From the NCBI RefSeq assembly GCF_019670125.1, contig NZ_AP023033.1, forward strand, positions 1,372,501 to 1,436,500: a stretch of 64,000 bases of DNA, in the 5' to 3' direction. The translations under genes and the position numbers were made by a program. Of the stretch, positions 1 to 8,867 are shown piece by piece. The notes beneath the pieces are model-generated. The model did no database searches. It saw only the letters and a program-made list of their open reading frames with translations, and was not told the DNA's origin. How positions within the stretch are numbered: position 1 is the first letter of the stretch; each line of letters opens with the position of its first letter. Source of the stretch: Agarivorans aestuarii. Its GTDB lineage: Bacteria; Pseudomonadota; Gammaproteobacteria; Enterobacterales; Celerinatantimonadaceae.

Positions 1-180
1 GCGGTGAAAATCTCGATAACCGCTAAAAATGCTTAAGTTAAATCCAGCCTGTGTAGCTGCTTTGATAAGCTTTTTGAGATCAGATAAAACTAAGCGATGA
101 ACCCAAGCAAGCTCGGGGTCATCAATTAGTTCGCTCTTGTCTAGCCCATAAAGGGCTAGAGGCTTGGCAAGTTTACTCAT
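1..180 (-). CDS. M15-family D-Ala-D-Ala carboxypeptidase-like protein, N-terminal part
   Basis: Only the first 60 codons lie in the window; the gene continues past the left edge. The protein starts [18 protein letters not shown] and reaches the motif SGYRDFHR, which resembles the SxYRS/SGYRD stretch near the metal site of VanY/DacB-like M15 peptidases that trim peptidoglycan stem peptides. No signal peptide is visible at this start. Its ATG overlaps the end of dapE by 8 bases (ATGAGTAA), so it is probably translationally coupled to dapE. The family call rests on the N-terminal third only; the zinc ligands are outside the window. Confidence 0.6.
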   Translation of the reverse strand, partial: MSKLAKPLALYGLDKSELIDDPELAWVHRLVLSDLKKLIKAATQAGFNLSIFSGYRDFHR

Positions 181-1315
181 TGCCGCCAAGAACGTTTACT
201 AACAGCTCGTAGTACATATCTGCTAACTGTTCTAAATCGGCCACTTTAACGCACTCATTTACCTTATGAATGGTGGCATTTACTGGACCAAGCTCAACAA
301 CTTGAGTTCCCATTTTGGCGATAAAGCGGCCATCAGAAGTTCCTCCAGTAGTAAGTAATTCAGGCGCTTTCTTGGTTACTTTGCTTACCGCATTGCTCAC
401 CGCCGATAAGAAGTCGCCTTCTTCGGTTAAGAATGGTTGGCCGTTGTAGGTCCAATCTAATTGGTAGTCTAAGCCGTGGCTATCAAAGATATTGTGCACT
501 CGTTTTACAATGTCACTATCTGTTAGCTCGGTGGAGTAGCGGAAGTTAAATTGAACATCTAATTCACCAGGAATCACATTGGAGGCGCCTGTACCTGAGT
601 GAATATTGGCAATTTGAAAGCTAGTAGGTGGGAAGAATTGATTTCCGTTGTCCCAGTGCATAGCGGCCAATTCGGCGAGCGCCGGTGCTGCATCATGAAT
701 TGGGTTTTTAGCTAGGTGAGGGTAGGCTACGTGGCCTTGTACACCTTTTACCCTTATATCTCCGGTTAGTGAGCCGCGGCGACCATTTTTAACCACATCT
801 CCCACAAGGTGAGTAGACGATGGTTCACCCACCAAACACATATCAATTATTTCATTACGTTCCATTAAGGTATCTACCACGCGGGTAGTGCCGTTGATAA
901 ATGGGCCTTCTTCATCAGAGGTGATCAAGTAAGAAATAGAGCCAATGTGATTAGGGTAATCAGCCACAAATCGCTCGGTAGCAACGATCATAGCTGCTAA
1001 TGATCCTTTCATGTCGGCCGCTCCGCGGCCATGTAAAACACCATCAATCACGGTTGGCTCAAAGGGAGGAGTATGCCATTTTTCGGCAGGCCCTGGAGGT
1101 ACTACATCGGTATGGCCAGCAAAACAAAACAATGGGCCGGTATTACCTTTACGTGCCCACATATTGGTGGTGTCTTCAAATACCATTTCTTCAATATTAA
1201 AACCAACAGCGGCTAATCTATGGGCCATTAATTTTTGGCAATCGCAATCTTCCGGAGTAACCGAAGGTCGGCTAATAAGATCTTTTGCTAAGTGTAAAAC
1301 GGGACTATCTGACAT
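173..1315 (-). CDS. dapE: Succinyl-diaminopimelate desuccinylase DapE
   Basis: 380 residues, the usual DapE length. The enzyme hydrolyses N-succinyl-LL-diaminopimelate in lysine and meso-DAP synthesis and uses two zinc ions in the cytoplasm. Visible M20 motifs in order: [11 protein letters not shown] (metal His and Asp), [10 protein letters not shown] (bridging Asp), ITSDEEGP (catalytic and metal Glu), [17 protein letters not shown] and the C-terminal metal His in ATIHKVNE. An upstream in-frame ATG at 1387 would add 24 unconserved residues; the start at 1315 ([14 protein letters not shown]) matches the family. It follows the ArsC-like gene by 4 bases and overlaps the M15 peptidase gene, so the three look like one operon. 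Confidence 0.96.
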   Translation of the reverse strand: MSDSPVLHLAKDLISRPSVTPEDCDCQKLMAHRLAAVGFNIEEMVFEDTTNMWARKGNTGPLFCFAGHTDVVPPGPAEKWHTPPFEPTVIDGVLHGRGAADMKGSLAAMIVATERFVADYPNHIGSISYLITSDEEGPFINGTTRVVDTLMERNEIIDMCLVGEPSSTHLVGDVVKNGRRGSLTGDIRVKGVQGHVAYPHLAKNPIHDAAPALAELAAMHWDNGNQFFPPTSFQIANIHSGTGASNVIPGELDVQFNFRYSTELTDSDIVKRVHNIFDSHGLDYQLDWTYNGQPFLTEEGDFLSAVSNAVSKVTKKAPELLTTGGTSDGRFIAKMGTQVVELGPVNATIHKVNECVKVADLEQLADMYYELLVNVLGGNE

Positions 1316-1319
1316 GAAT

Positions 1320-1685
1320 TTATGCTTCCGGAGAAAAGAGTTGTTGATATTGGTCGGCTTTAAAGCCAAGCGTGAATGATTGCTCAACTTGAAGCAATGG
1401 GCGCTTAATCATTGCTGGATGCTCGGCTAGCAATTGAATGGCAGAGTCTTTATTCAGTTCAGCTTTTTGCTGGTCGCTTAGCTGGCGATAGGTAGTACCG
1501 CGCTTATTCAAAACCGCTTCCCAGCCTAGCTGTTCACACCAATGGCTAATTTGCTCAAGGCTTACCCCATCTTTACGATAGTCGTGGAAGCTAAACTCGA
1601 TGTTGTGTTCGTTTAACCAACGGCGGGCTTTTTTAATAGTGTCGCAGTTGGGGATCCCGAACATTACTATGTTAGTTGCAGACAT
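1320..1685 (-). CDS. yffB: ArsC/Spx-family reductase-like protein (YffB type)
   Basis: 121 residues with the thioredoxin-like ArsC fold signature at the N terminus ([17 protein letters not shown], one Cys near residue 11) and the C-terminal KRPLL motif. In E. coli yffB also sits directly upstream of dapE, and the same order here supports orthology. The physiological role of YffB is not settled; it is thought to be a glutathione-dependent thiol reductase rather than an arsenate reductase. The start at 1685 ([10 protein letters not shown]) is preferred to an upstream ATG at 1733 that adds 16 unconserved residues. The stop lies 4 bases before the dapE ATG. Confidence 0.85.
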   Translation of the reverse strand: MSATNIVMFGIPNCDTIKKARRWLNEHNIEFSFHDYRKDGVSLEQISHWCEQLGWEAVLNKRGTTYRQLSDQQKAELNKDSAIQLLAEHPAMIKRPLLQVEQSFTLGFKADQYQQLFSPEA

Positions 1686-1790
1686 GTATGTTCCCTTTTT
1701 TATTTTGGCTAAGAATACCAGAGCTGAAGGCAAAGCTCATCGACCAATTAAGCTGGTAGGGGAATTAGTAAGACTTAGGTGTATTTAAGG

Positions 1791-1820
1791 CAAAAAAAAC
1801 CACGCTAATTAGCGTGGTTT
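1791..1820 (-). terminator. Rho-independent terminator of the ptsH-ptsI-crr operon
   Basis: A perfect hairpin AAACCACGCTAATTAGCGTG(GTTT) is followed on the minus strand by a run of about eight T. It lies about 20 bases after the crr stop codon. Confidence 0.9.
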
Positions 1821-1842
1821 AATCACTTAGGCAAAGCCCAGT

Positions 1843-2352
1843 TTATTTAATAATGGTTAGCACCGGCGTTTCGCTAATGGTTACAGAACCTGATTTTTTC
1901 ACTAACTCTTTAATCTCGTCCATATTAGAGATAACCACTGGCGTTAGTGTTGATTTTGCTTTTTCTTCTAGCACCGCTAGATCAAACTCAATAATCACAT
2001 CACCTTGTTTCACTTCTTGGCCTTCAGCCGCGATACGAGTGAAACCTTCACCTTTTAGCTCAACGGTATCAATACCGAAGTGAACAAACAGTTCAACGCC
2101 GTCGGTTGATTCTAATGAAAACGCGTGGTTAGTTTCAAAAATCTTACCAATGGTACCGTCACATGGCGCTACCATTTTGTTACCGCTTGGCTTAATCGCG
2201 ATACCATCACCCACGATTTTTTCAGCAAATACTACATCAGGCACTTCTTCAATAGGAACGATTTCACCAGATAGTGGGGCGATAATATCGATCCCGCCTT
2301 TGCTTGAACTATCATCTGAAACCATTTTCTTGAATTTGTCGAATAGACCCAT
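1843..2352 (-). CDS. crr: PTS glucose-specific enzyme IIA (EIIA-Glc)
   Basis: 169 residues, the same length as E. coli EIIA-Glc. It takes phosphate from HPr and passes it to EIIBC sugar permeases; unphosphorylated it inhibits other carbon transporters and phosphorylated it stimulates adenylate cyclase. The two active-site histidines are present: His76 in NHAFSL and the phosphorylated His91 in [11 protein letters not shown] (numbered with Met). The N-terminal amphipathic stretch [11 protein letters not shown] is the membrane-association helix of the family. It is the last gene of ptsH-ptsI-crr, 44 bases after ptsI, and is followed by a strong terminator. Confidence 0.97.
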   Translation of the reverse strand: MGLFDKFKKMVSDDSSSKGGIDIIAPLSGEIVPIEEVPDVVFAEKIVGDGIAIKPSGNKMVAPCDGTIGKIFETNHAFSLESTDGVELFVHFGIDTVELKGEGFTRIAAEGQEVKQGDVIIEFDLAVLEEKAKSTLTPVVISNMDEIKELVKKSGSVTISETPVLTIIK

Positions 2353-2396
2353 TGTGGCGCTCCTAAATTCTTATGTATTGTGCAGTTGTAACTATC

Positions 2397-4124
2397 TTAA
2401 CAGACGGAATTTTGTTTAACAAAAGTGTCAACTAACGTTTCAATTTCAGCGGCTGTTGGTAACGCTAAAGCTTGATCGGCTAATTTCTTCACATCAGCAT
2501 AGTTTGAATTACGGATCAGTTTTTTGATCCTTGGTATAGAAATGGCACTCATTGAAAATTCATCTAAGCCCATTCCCATCAATAACAAGGTGGCAGTTTC
2601 ATCACCAGCCAACTCACCACACATACCAGTCCACTTACCTTCAGCATGTGAAGCATCAATAACTTGCTTGATCAAAGTAAGAACTGCCGGTGACATTGGG
2701 TTATAGAGTGACGAAATAAGCTCATTACCACGATCTACTGCTAGAGTGTACTGAGTTAAGTCGTTGGTTCCAATACTAAAGAAGTCTACTTCTTTAATTA
2801 AATGGTGGGCAATAGCCGCTGCTGCCGGTGTTTCAACCATTACGCCAACTTCAACTTCTTCATCAAAGGCGATGTCTTCAGCGCGCAACTCCGCTTTTAG
2901 CGTATCTAATACACCGTTTAACTTGCGAATTTCTTCAACCGAAATAATCATCGGGAACATGATGCGCACTTTACCAAAAGCTGAAGCGCGTAATAGAGCG
3001 CGAAGTTGAGCATTCATGATTTCTTCACGGTCGAAGAAAATACGAATCGCACGCCAACCCAAGAATGGGTTCATCTCTTTTGGCAAATCTAAATAAGGTA
3101 AGTCTTTATCGCCACCAATATCCATAGTACGGATAATCACAGGGTGGCCTTGCATCGCTTCTACTACAGCTTTGTAAGCTTCGAACTGCTCGTCTTCGCT
3201 TGGCAGTGAATCGCGATCCATGAACAAAAACTCAGTGCGGTATAAACCCACACCTTCTGAGCCGTTGCGGTGAGCACCGTCGACATCTTTAATGGTGCCG
3301 ATGTTGGCGCATACTTCAATTTGATGGCCATCTAAAGAAACCGCTGGCAAGTCTTTTAACTTAGCTAACTCAGCTTTTTCGTCTATGTAGCTTTGTTGAC
3401 GCTGCTTGTAAGTAGCTAGTTGCTCGTCGCTAGGGTTAATAATCACTTCGTTGTTAAGGGCGTCTAGCGCAATGATGTCACCGTTCTTTACTTGTTGGGT
3501 AACATCGTTGGTGCCTACTACGGCGGGTAGCTCTAATGAGCGAGCCATAATAGAGGTATGTGAAGTGCGACCGCCGATATCGGTAACAAAACCTAGCACT
3601 TTGTCTAAGTTAATTTGCGCCGTTTCTGATGGTGTTAAATCGTTGGCTACTAAAATCACTTCTTCGGTAATGGTACTTAAAGAAACAATTTCTATACCTA
3701 GAATGTTTTTAACTAAACGAGAACCTATGTCGCGAAAGTCCGTAGCGCGTTCTTTTAGGTAAGGGTCGTCTAACTCGGCTAGCATCTGCGCGTTTTGCTC
3801 AATAATGGTATGAGCTGCGTTGTCTGCGCTAACTAAGTTATCTTTAATGCAGGCTAGAATTTCCTCTTCAAGCTCTTCATCTTCTAACAACATGATATGT
3901 CCTTCGAAGATAGCTTCTTTCTCTTCGCCGAAGGTTTTACCTGCCATTATTTTAATTTCTTCCAGCTGTGCAGACGTTTTATTTCGTCCTTCGAAAAAGC
4001 GTTGTACTTCGCTTTCTACCTGCGCTGCGTCGATATTAGTTTGGTTAATCACTACTTCTTGTTCTGCAAGTAGCAGTGCTTTACCAATTGAAATTCCTGG
4101 AGATGCCAGAATACCTGAAATCAT
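2397..4124 (-). CDS. ptsI: PTS enzyme I, phosphoenolpyruvate-protein phosphotransferase
   Basis: 575 residues, as in E. coli. It autophosphorylates with PEP and phosphorylates HPr, the first step of PTS sugar uptake. The phosphorylated His sits in [15 protein letters not shown] (near residue 190). The PEP-binding barrel carries [23 protein letters not shown] and the catalytic Cys of GMCGELAGD. It starts [19 protein letters not shown] and lies 51 bases after ptsH. No abnormality seen. Confidence 0.98.
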   Translation of the reverse strand: MISGILASPGISIGKALLLAEQEVVINQTNIDAAQVESEVQRFFEGRNKTSAQLEEIKIMAGKTFGEEKEAIFEGHIMLLEDEELEEEILACIKDNLVSADNAAHTIIEQNAQMLAELDDPYLKERATDFRDIGSRLVKNILGIEIVSLSTITEEVILVANDLTPSETAQINLDKVLGFVTDIGGRTSHTSIMARSLELPAVVGTNDVTQQVKNGDIIALDALNNEVIINPSDEQLATYKQRQQSYIDEKAELAKLKDLPAVSLDGHQIEVCANIGTIKDVDGAHRNGSEGVGLYRTEFLFMDRDSLPSEDEQFEAYKAVVEAMQGHPVIIRTMDIGGDKDLPYLDLPKEMNPFLGWRAIRIFFDREEIMNAQLRALLRASAFGKVRIMFPMIISVEEIRKLNGVLDTLKAELRAEDIAFDEEVEVGVMVETPAAAAIAHHLIKEVDFFSIGTNDLTQYTLAVDRGNELISSLYNPMSPAVLTLIKQVIDASHAEGKWTGMCGELAGDETATLLLMGMGLDEFSMSAISIPRIKKLIRNSNYADVKKLADQALALPTAAEIETLVDTFVKQNSVC

Positions 4125-4175
4125 AACCTACACCTATTTAGTTGAACTGATTAACGGACTTATAAAAATGCTGAC

Positions 4176-4433
4176 TTATTCAAGTTCATCCATTAACGCA
4201 ACTAGCTTTTCTACTGCGGCAGTTTCATCTTCGCCTTCGGCGCGAATTACCACACTAGTACCTTTAGTTAGGCCAAGAGTTTGTAGTTTAAAAAGGCTTT
4301 TTGCACTGGCAGATTTGCCATTGCTCTCAACAGTGATATCGCTAGAAAATGCTTTTGCTTCTTTTACAAATTGTGCCGCAGGGCGAGTATGAAGACCATT
4401 TTCAGCGGTGATAACAACACTTTTCTCAAACAT
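4176..4433 (-). CDS. ptsH: PTS phosphocarrier protein HPr
   Basis: 85 residues, the usual HPr length. It relays phosphate from enzyme I to the EIIA proteins. The active-site His15 is in [10 protein letters not shown]; the segment around Ser46 ([13 protein letters not shown]) is conserved. The start at 4433 ([13 protein letters not shown]) is chosen over an ATG 15 bases upstream because E. coli HPr begins MFQQEVTITAPNG. It is the first gene of the ptsH-ptsI-crr operon. Confidence 0.97.
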   Translation of the reverse strand: MFEKSVVITAENGLHTRPAAQFVKEAKAFSSDITVESNGKSASAKSLFKLQTLGLTKGTSVVIRAEGEDETAAVEKLVALMDELE

Positions 4434-4795
4434 ACAATCATTCCTCAAGTTAAATTATGTCGCCTATAGCTTGATATAAGCTTAGACGCTTATTAGTAAA
4501 ACGTTTTCGAGAAAAAAATAACGTAAAAACCTCGAGTAAAGTTTAATCTACGTCAAATTTTCCTATTTAGTTGTACAATGTTACTTAATATTACATAGGG
4601 GGTTTTAGTATAACTCTATGTAATTTAATAAATAATACTAATTTATCGAAGTGAACAATGTATCTATTTTGATACCTTTCGTTACAAACTGATACATTGT
4701 AAAGCGCATTGTTTAGCGATTTGGAGTATAGATTTTGCAGTTTTGTTGCACAAGTCTTAATGGTTAATTTTCTTTGGAAATAAAGTCTTGGTCGC
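4434..4795. other. Non-coding region upstream of ptsH, with a candidate operator
   Basis: About 360 AT-rich bases between ptsH and the cysK terminator, presumably holding the ptsH promoter. At 4496-4509 there is a palindrome GTAAAACGTTTTCG whose core AAAACGTTTT is perfectly symmetric, the general shape of LacI/GalR-family operators such as Cra. E. coli ptsH is Cra-regulated, so a Cra-type site is possible but unproven. A 68-codon open frame on the minus strand (4591-4797) has no recognisable features and overlaps the T-run of the cysK terminator; it is not called a gene. Confidence 0.35.
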
Positions 4796-4822
4796 AAAAA
4801 AAAGCAACCTATTGCAGGTTGC
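4796..4822 (-). terminator. Rho-independent terminator of cysK
   Basis: The stem GCAACCT/AGGTTGC (4804-4822) is followed on the minus strand by a run of T. It lies 26 bases past the cysK stop and separates cysK from ptsH. Confidence 0.88.
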
Positions 4823-4847
4823 TTAGTTATTGCTTGGTTTTATTTGC

Positions 4848-5816
4848 TTATTGAACGTTTTCTTGTTCAGTAAAGATGTTGGCAAATAAAGCACTTGATA
4901 GGTAACGCTCACCTGAACTTGGCAATATTACAACAATCGTTTTATCAGCAAATTCTGGTTTTTCAGCGATGCGGTTAGCAGCTACAACAGCGGCACCTGA
5001 AGAGATACCCGCTAAAATGCCTTCTTCTTCCATTAAGCGTTGTGCCATAGCAATGGCGTCTTCGTTGCTTACTTGCTCTACAGCGTCAACCATTTCTAAG
5101 TCAAGGTTGCCAGGAATGAAACCTGCACCAATACCTTGGATTTTGTGTGGGCCAGGAGTAAGTTCTTCACCTGCTTTAGCTTGAGCAATAATTGGTGAAT
5201 CTACCGGCTCTACAGCAACAGAAGTGATGTTTTTGCCCTGTTCCAGTTTAATGTAACGGCTAACACCTGTAATAGTACCACCGGTACCTACACCAGCCAC
5301 AAACACATCAACTTCGCCATCGGTGTCTTCCCAGATCTCTGGGCCAGTGGTTTTTTCGTGGATCTCTGGGTTAGCTGGGTTATCAAATTGACCAAGCAAT
5401 ACGTATCTTTCAGCGTTGCTATCGCGAATTTCTTCCGCTTTAGCGATAGCGCCTTTCATGCCTTTAGCACCTTCAGTTAGTACTAAGTTTGCACCCAATG
5501 CTTTAAGCAGTTTACGGCGCTCTAAGCTCATGGTATTTGGCATTGTGAGCGTGATTGGGTAACCACGTGATGAAGCAACAAATGCTAGTGCAATACCGGT
5601 ATTACCACTGGTAGGTTCAATGATTTCTTTACCTGGGCCAAGCAAACCTTTCTTTTCTGCGTCCCATACTAAGTTTGCGCCGATACGACATTTAACACTG
5701 AAGCTAGGGTTACGGCTTTCTACTTTAGCAAGTACGTTACCTTTGCTTACGCGGTTAAGGCGAACTAGTGGTGTACGACCAATAGTCAGGGAATTGTCTT
5801 CGTAAATCTTACTCAT
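4848..5816 (-). CDS. cysK: Cysteine synthase A (O-acetylserine sulfhydrylase)
   Basis: 322 residues. A PLP enzyme that makes cysteine from O-acetylserine and sulfide. The PLP lysine is Lys42 in [12 protein letters not shown], the substrate loop is [12 protein letters not shown], the phosphate-binding glycines are in [14 protein letters not shown], and [10 protein letters not shown] is near the C terminus. The start at 5816 ([13 protein letters not shown]) matches the family; an upstream ATG at 5870 would add 18 unconserved residues. The order cysK then ptsH-ptsI-crr is that of E. coli. cysZ, which imports sulfate for the same pathway, lies about 2 kb away. Confidence 0.97.
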   Translation of the reverse strand: MSKIYEDNSLTIGRTPLVRLNRVSKGNVLAKVESRNPSFSVKCRIGANLVWDAEKKGLLGPGKEIIEPTSGNTGIALAFVASSRGYPITLTMPNTMSLERRKLLKALGANLVLTEGAKGMKGAIAKAEEIRDSNAERYVLLGQFDNPANPEIHEKTTGPEIWEDTDGEVDVFVAGVGTGGTITGVSRYIKLEQGKNITSVAVEPVDSPIIAQAKAGEELTPGPHKIQGIGAGFIPGNLDLEMVDAVEQVSNEDAIAMAQRLMEEEGILAGISSGAAVVAANRIAEKPEFADKTIVVILPSSGERYLSSALFANIFTEQENVQ

Positions 5817-6235
5817 TGAAACGTCCTTTTTAAGGTTTATAGGCTTGCTACAATCAGTGATTATCAGCACTTAGCAGCATTACTGTGTTACTAGCATAAC
5901 GCGCTATTTGGGAAGGGGAAGTAACGTTTATTTATAACGTTATGTAATTAAGAGATAAATTGATATGCCATAAAGCTAGGATTTGTAGAAGACTTGTGAA
6001 TAAACGCAGTCATAGCTGGCTCTAGGTCTATTATTGAAGCTATAAGCATTGTTAGTTTTAAGCTGCAATTGGACTAGATGATGAGGCAACCACAAACTTG
6101 CAGTGCCAAAACTGCGAGCTGATTAACTATTATCTTTATCCCATTATTTTGTTTAATAGTTAACATACGGTTGTCTGGTATAACTTTACATTGAAGCACA
6201 ATAGCGTTTAACAGCTAAAAGGATGAGAGATACAA
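5817..6235. other. Divergent intergenic region between cysK and the HD-GYP gene
   Basis: About 420 AT-rich bases that must hold the cysK promoter (leftward) and the promoter of the HD-GYP gene (rightward). No convincing open frame, RNA gene or symmetric operator was found. One isolated DnaA-box-like 9-mer (TGTGAATAA, 5995-6003) is probably chance. Confidence 0.4.
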
Positions 6236-7711
6236 ATGGAAAAGGTTGCGCGTTTAGCAAGTAAGCACTGGCTAATTGCCATGGTGTTGTTTTCTATTTA
6301 TGGCGTTCAAGTTTGCCCGTTTTTGGAAGCTCAAACGCCTCTTCAATTATTACTCCCTATCATTATTAGCTTTCTTGTCACCTTGTTGGCGAGGCGCTTT
6401 GCCTGTTTGGCAATAGAAAAGAAGTCAAAGGAACAGCAAGTAAGCGCCCAGTTCACTCTCGATTTTTCACTGTTTTTAATCATGGCCTTAAGCATCGTTA
6501 GTTATAACTTAATGATGTTTGAGCCGCCTTGGGAGTCAAACTTAAAGGTTATTTTAGGTTTGGCTGCTTTGGGCTTTTATGTAGCGGCAGATTTAGCCTT
6601 GTTTAAGAAATGGCAAATTGCTCAGGACTTAGAGAGTGCTGGCCAACACTTACAGATTAAGCCGCAGCCTTATTCTGTTAGTCAAAAGTTTTCAGCCTTC
6701 GCGGCGGCCAGTGCTTTCGTGTTAGCTGGTATTATCTTTCTGGTGATTAATAAGGATTTAGATTGGTTAGTAAATGTTGGTTCAGAACTCTACCCGATTG
6801 AAGTGGCTCAGCGTTATATTGTTATCGAGCTAAGCTTTGTATTGCTGGTGGTATTGGCTTACGTGCTACGGGTAATAAGCAGTTACTCACGCAACCTAAA
6901 GCGTTTGCTAGAAAACGAAAATCATAGCTTGGCTAAGGTACAAGCCGGCCAATTAGATACTCAGGTCACCATTAGTAGTAGTGATGAATTTGGCTTGATA
7001 GCACAGCGCACTAATTCAATGATAGCTAGTTTGCAACGCAGTACTTTGTCACTTCAGCAAACGCGGGATATCGCCATTCACAGTTTGGCGACACTAGCTG
7101 AAACCCGTGACAATGAAACCGGCGCGCATATTCTACGTACGCAGTACTACGTTAAAGCCTTGGCTGAGACACTGCAAAATGAGCAAGGTTTTAGCAATTT
7201 ATTAAGCCCTCAGATTATTGATTTAATCTATAAGTCAGCCCCCTTACATGACATAGGGAAAGTGGGGATCCCTGACGCCATTTTACTTAAGCCCGGTCAA
7301 CTTGATGATGAGCAGTGGCAGATCATGCGCCAGCATCCTGAAATAGGTGCCGATGCTTTAGCCGAAGCTGAACGCCAGTTTGGCAGTGAGGATGCGGCCT
7401 TCCTGCAATACGCTAAAGAAATCGCTTTATCTCATCACGAGAAATGGGATGGAAGTGGTTACCCCGAAGGGTTAGCTGGAAGTGACATTCCCTTAAGTGC
7501 GCGCTTAATGGCCTTGGCAGATGTTTATGATGCGCTCATTTCTAAGAGGGTATACAAACCTGCTTTTTCTCACGACAAAGCTAAGCAGATTATTTTAGAA
7601 GGGAAGGGCTCGCATTTTGACCCTGCCGTGGTTGAGGCATTTTGCCGATGTGAGCAGCAATTTGTCGAGATTGCTGCTCAATACAGTGATAAACCAGAGT
7701 GTGCAGTTTAG
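6236..7711 (+). CDS. Membrane-bound HD-GYP domain cyclic-di-GMP phosphodiesterase
   Basis: 491 residues. The N-terminal half has about five or six hydrophobic segments (two near residues 13-65, more near 75-125, then about 150-215). A HAMP-like linker follows (about 220-270, LKRLLENENHSL to AQRTNSMIASLQ), then an HD-GYP domain (about 285-470). Catalytic motifs are intact: HDIGKVGIPD near residue 338, and HHEKWDGSGYPEGL near 400, which holds the GYP triad. Such enzymes hydrolyse c-di-GMP and usually lower biofilm formation and raise motility. The signal sensed by the membrane part is unknown. It ends 4 bases inside the convergent small gene. Confidence 0.9.
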   Translation: MEKVARLASKHWLIAMVLFSIYGVQVCPFLEAQTPLQLLLPIIISFLVTLLARRFACLAIEKKSKEQQVSAQFTLDFSLFLIMALSIVSYNLMMFEPPWESNLKVILGLAALGFYVAADLALFKKWQIAQDLESAGQHLQIKPQPYSVSQKFSAFAAASAFVLAGIIFLVINKDLDWLVNVGSELYPIEVAQRYIVIELSFVLLVVLAYVLRVISSYSRNLKRLLENENHSLAKVQAGQLDTQVTISSSDEFGLIAQRTNSMIASLQRSTLSLQQTRDIAIHSLATLAETRDNETGAHILRTQYYVKALAETLQNEQGFSNLLSPQIIDLIYKSAPLHDIGKVGIPDAILLKPGQLDDEQWQIMRQHPEIGADALAEAERQFGSEDAAFLQYAKEIALSHHEKWDGSGYPEGLAGSDIPLSARLMALADVYDALISKRVYKPAFSHDKAKQIILEGKGSHFDPAVVEAFCRCEQQFVEIAAQYSDKPECAV

Positions 7712-8004
7712 TTGCTGTAAACCACAATGGATACGCGGTAGCGATCTCTTTTCGGGCTGCGCTCTACGGTGTAAACCGAGTAGTGGCTGGCGTTTTGGGT
7801 ACTGGCCCATTCCACGGCTTCTTTTTCGGCTATGTCTAAATCTAAGTTGCTCAAAAAGGTTTTTTGGGCCACTTTGGTTAAATTCATTTCCTGGGCTTCG
7901 CCGTAGTTTATCTTTTGTAGTGAACTGGCTGCTGCCATCACTGAACCCGCACTCAGTAAGCTGACGCTTAGTACTAAGCCCGATAATAGATGTTTGGTTT
8001 TCAT
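7708..8004 (-). CDS. Small exported protein, possibly DUF1471/YhcN-like
   Basis: 98 residues with a clear Sec signal peptide (MKTKHLLSGLVLSVSLLSAG, cleavage likely after VMA-A near residue 25), leaving a 73-residue periplasmic domain. The mature part (EAVEWASTQNASHYSVYTVE then RYRVSIVVYSN) resembles the alpha plus C-terminal beta-hairpin pattern of BhsA/YhcN small stress proteins, but no diagnostic motif fixes this. Its ATG overlaps the cysZ stop by one base (TAATG), so it is translationally coupled to cysZ. Confidence 0.6.
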   Translation of the reverse strand: MKTKHLLSGLVLSVSLLSAGSVMAAASSLQKINYGEAQEMNLTKVAQKTFLSNLDLDIAEKEAVEWASTQNASHYSVYTVERSPKRDRYRVSIVVYSN

Positions 8005-8765
8005 TACTGCTTCTCCTCGACCAGCTTGTCTCGATAACTATCGACCCAAATTGCTGTGGCACCACATACCGCTACCGGCATGATAATTAAGTTTAATAGG
8101 GGTACGGTACTAAAAAATAAAACGATCGCTCCAAATCCACTGTTACGAATGCGATCTTGCTTAAGTTGATCGCGCATAGTAGCAAATGGAATGCGATGAT
8201 TGTCAAAAGGGTAATCAATGTACTGAATGCACATCATCCAAGCACAGAATAAAAACCACAGTATAGGCGCAATAGTTTGGCCAATGGCAGGGATTAAAAA
8301 CAGCAGTAATAAGCCCAGCGCTTTGGGTAACCAATACCACAGTTTTTGCAGCTCGCGAGAGAAAATACGTGGTAAATCTTTGATAAGTTCAACTATCGAC
8401 ATGTCGTCGACTTTTTTGCCACTAAGGTGCATTTCTACTTTTTCGGCTAATAAGCCATTAAATGGCGCTGCAATCCAGTTTCCAATAATGCTAAAGGTAA
8501 AACCAAACACCATCAAAATAGCGATTATCGCCGTTGGCCAAATTAACCAGCTTAGCCAATCTAGCCAGCTTGGTAAGTAATCAATAATTTGTTGAACCCA
8601 AGTGCCTAACTGTTGGTATAAAAAGAAGAATGCCGCACCAAATAACAAGATGTTAGCGATTAGAGGAATCATCACAAAAAGCCGAAGACCAGGTTGAGTA
8701 ATTAAGCTGAAACCCTGGGCGATGTAAGAAATTCCGCTGCGAGAAGCAAGCGAATGCTGCGTCAT
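8004..8765 (-). CDS. cysZ: Sulfate permease CysZ
   Basis: 253 residues, typical CysZ length (E. coli 253). An inner-membrane sulfate uptake protein feeding cysteine synthesis. Visible: an N-terminal GISYIAQGFSLITQPGLRLF amphipathic stretch, hydrophobic pairs near 30-55 and 70-100, the family motif WIAAPFNGLLAEKVE, and a C-terminal hydrophobic pair with the conserved YIDYPFDNHRIPF between. It is followed at a one-base overlap by the small exported protein and diverges from smc. Confidence 0.93.
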   Translation of the reverse strand: MTQHSLASRSGISYIAQGFSLITQPGLRLFVMIPLIANILLFGAAFFFLYQQLGTWVQQIIDYLPSWLDWLSWLIWPTAIIAILMVFGFTFSIIGNWIAAPFNGLLAEKVEMHLSGKKVDDMSIVELIKDLPRIFSRELQKLWYWLPKALGLLLLFLIPAIGQTIAPILWFLFCAWMMCIQYIDYPFDNHRIPFATMRDQLKQDRIRNSGFGAIVLFFSTVPLLNLIIMPVAVCGATAIWVDSYRDKLVEEKQ

Positions 8766-8867
8766 TGTTGTGATCCCTCGTTTGTTTATGGACTCATATA
8801 TTACAAAGCGTTGATAGCTCTGGTAAAGTCTTGCTTAACAATAGCAACAAATTAAGCAAAATCATTT

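Noticed and set aside
4591-4797. 68-codon open frame on the minus strand upstream of ptsH
   Set aside because: It lies in an AT-rich promoter region, overlaps the T-run of the cysK terminator and has no recognisable domain or ribosome site.
5995-6003. Isolated DnaA-box-like 9-mer upstream of the HD-GYP gene
   Set aside because: A single match is expected by chance in 64 kb.
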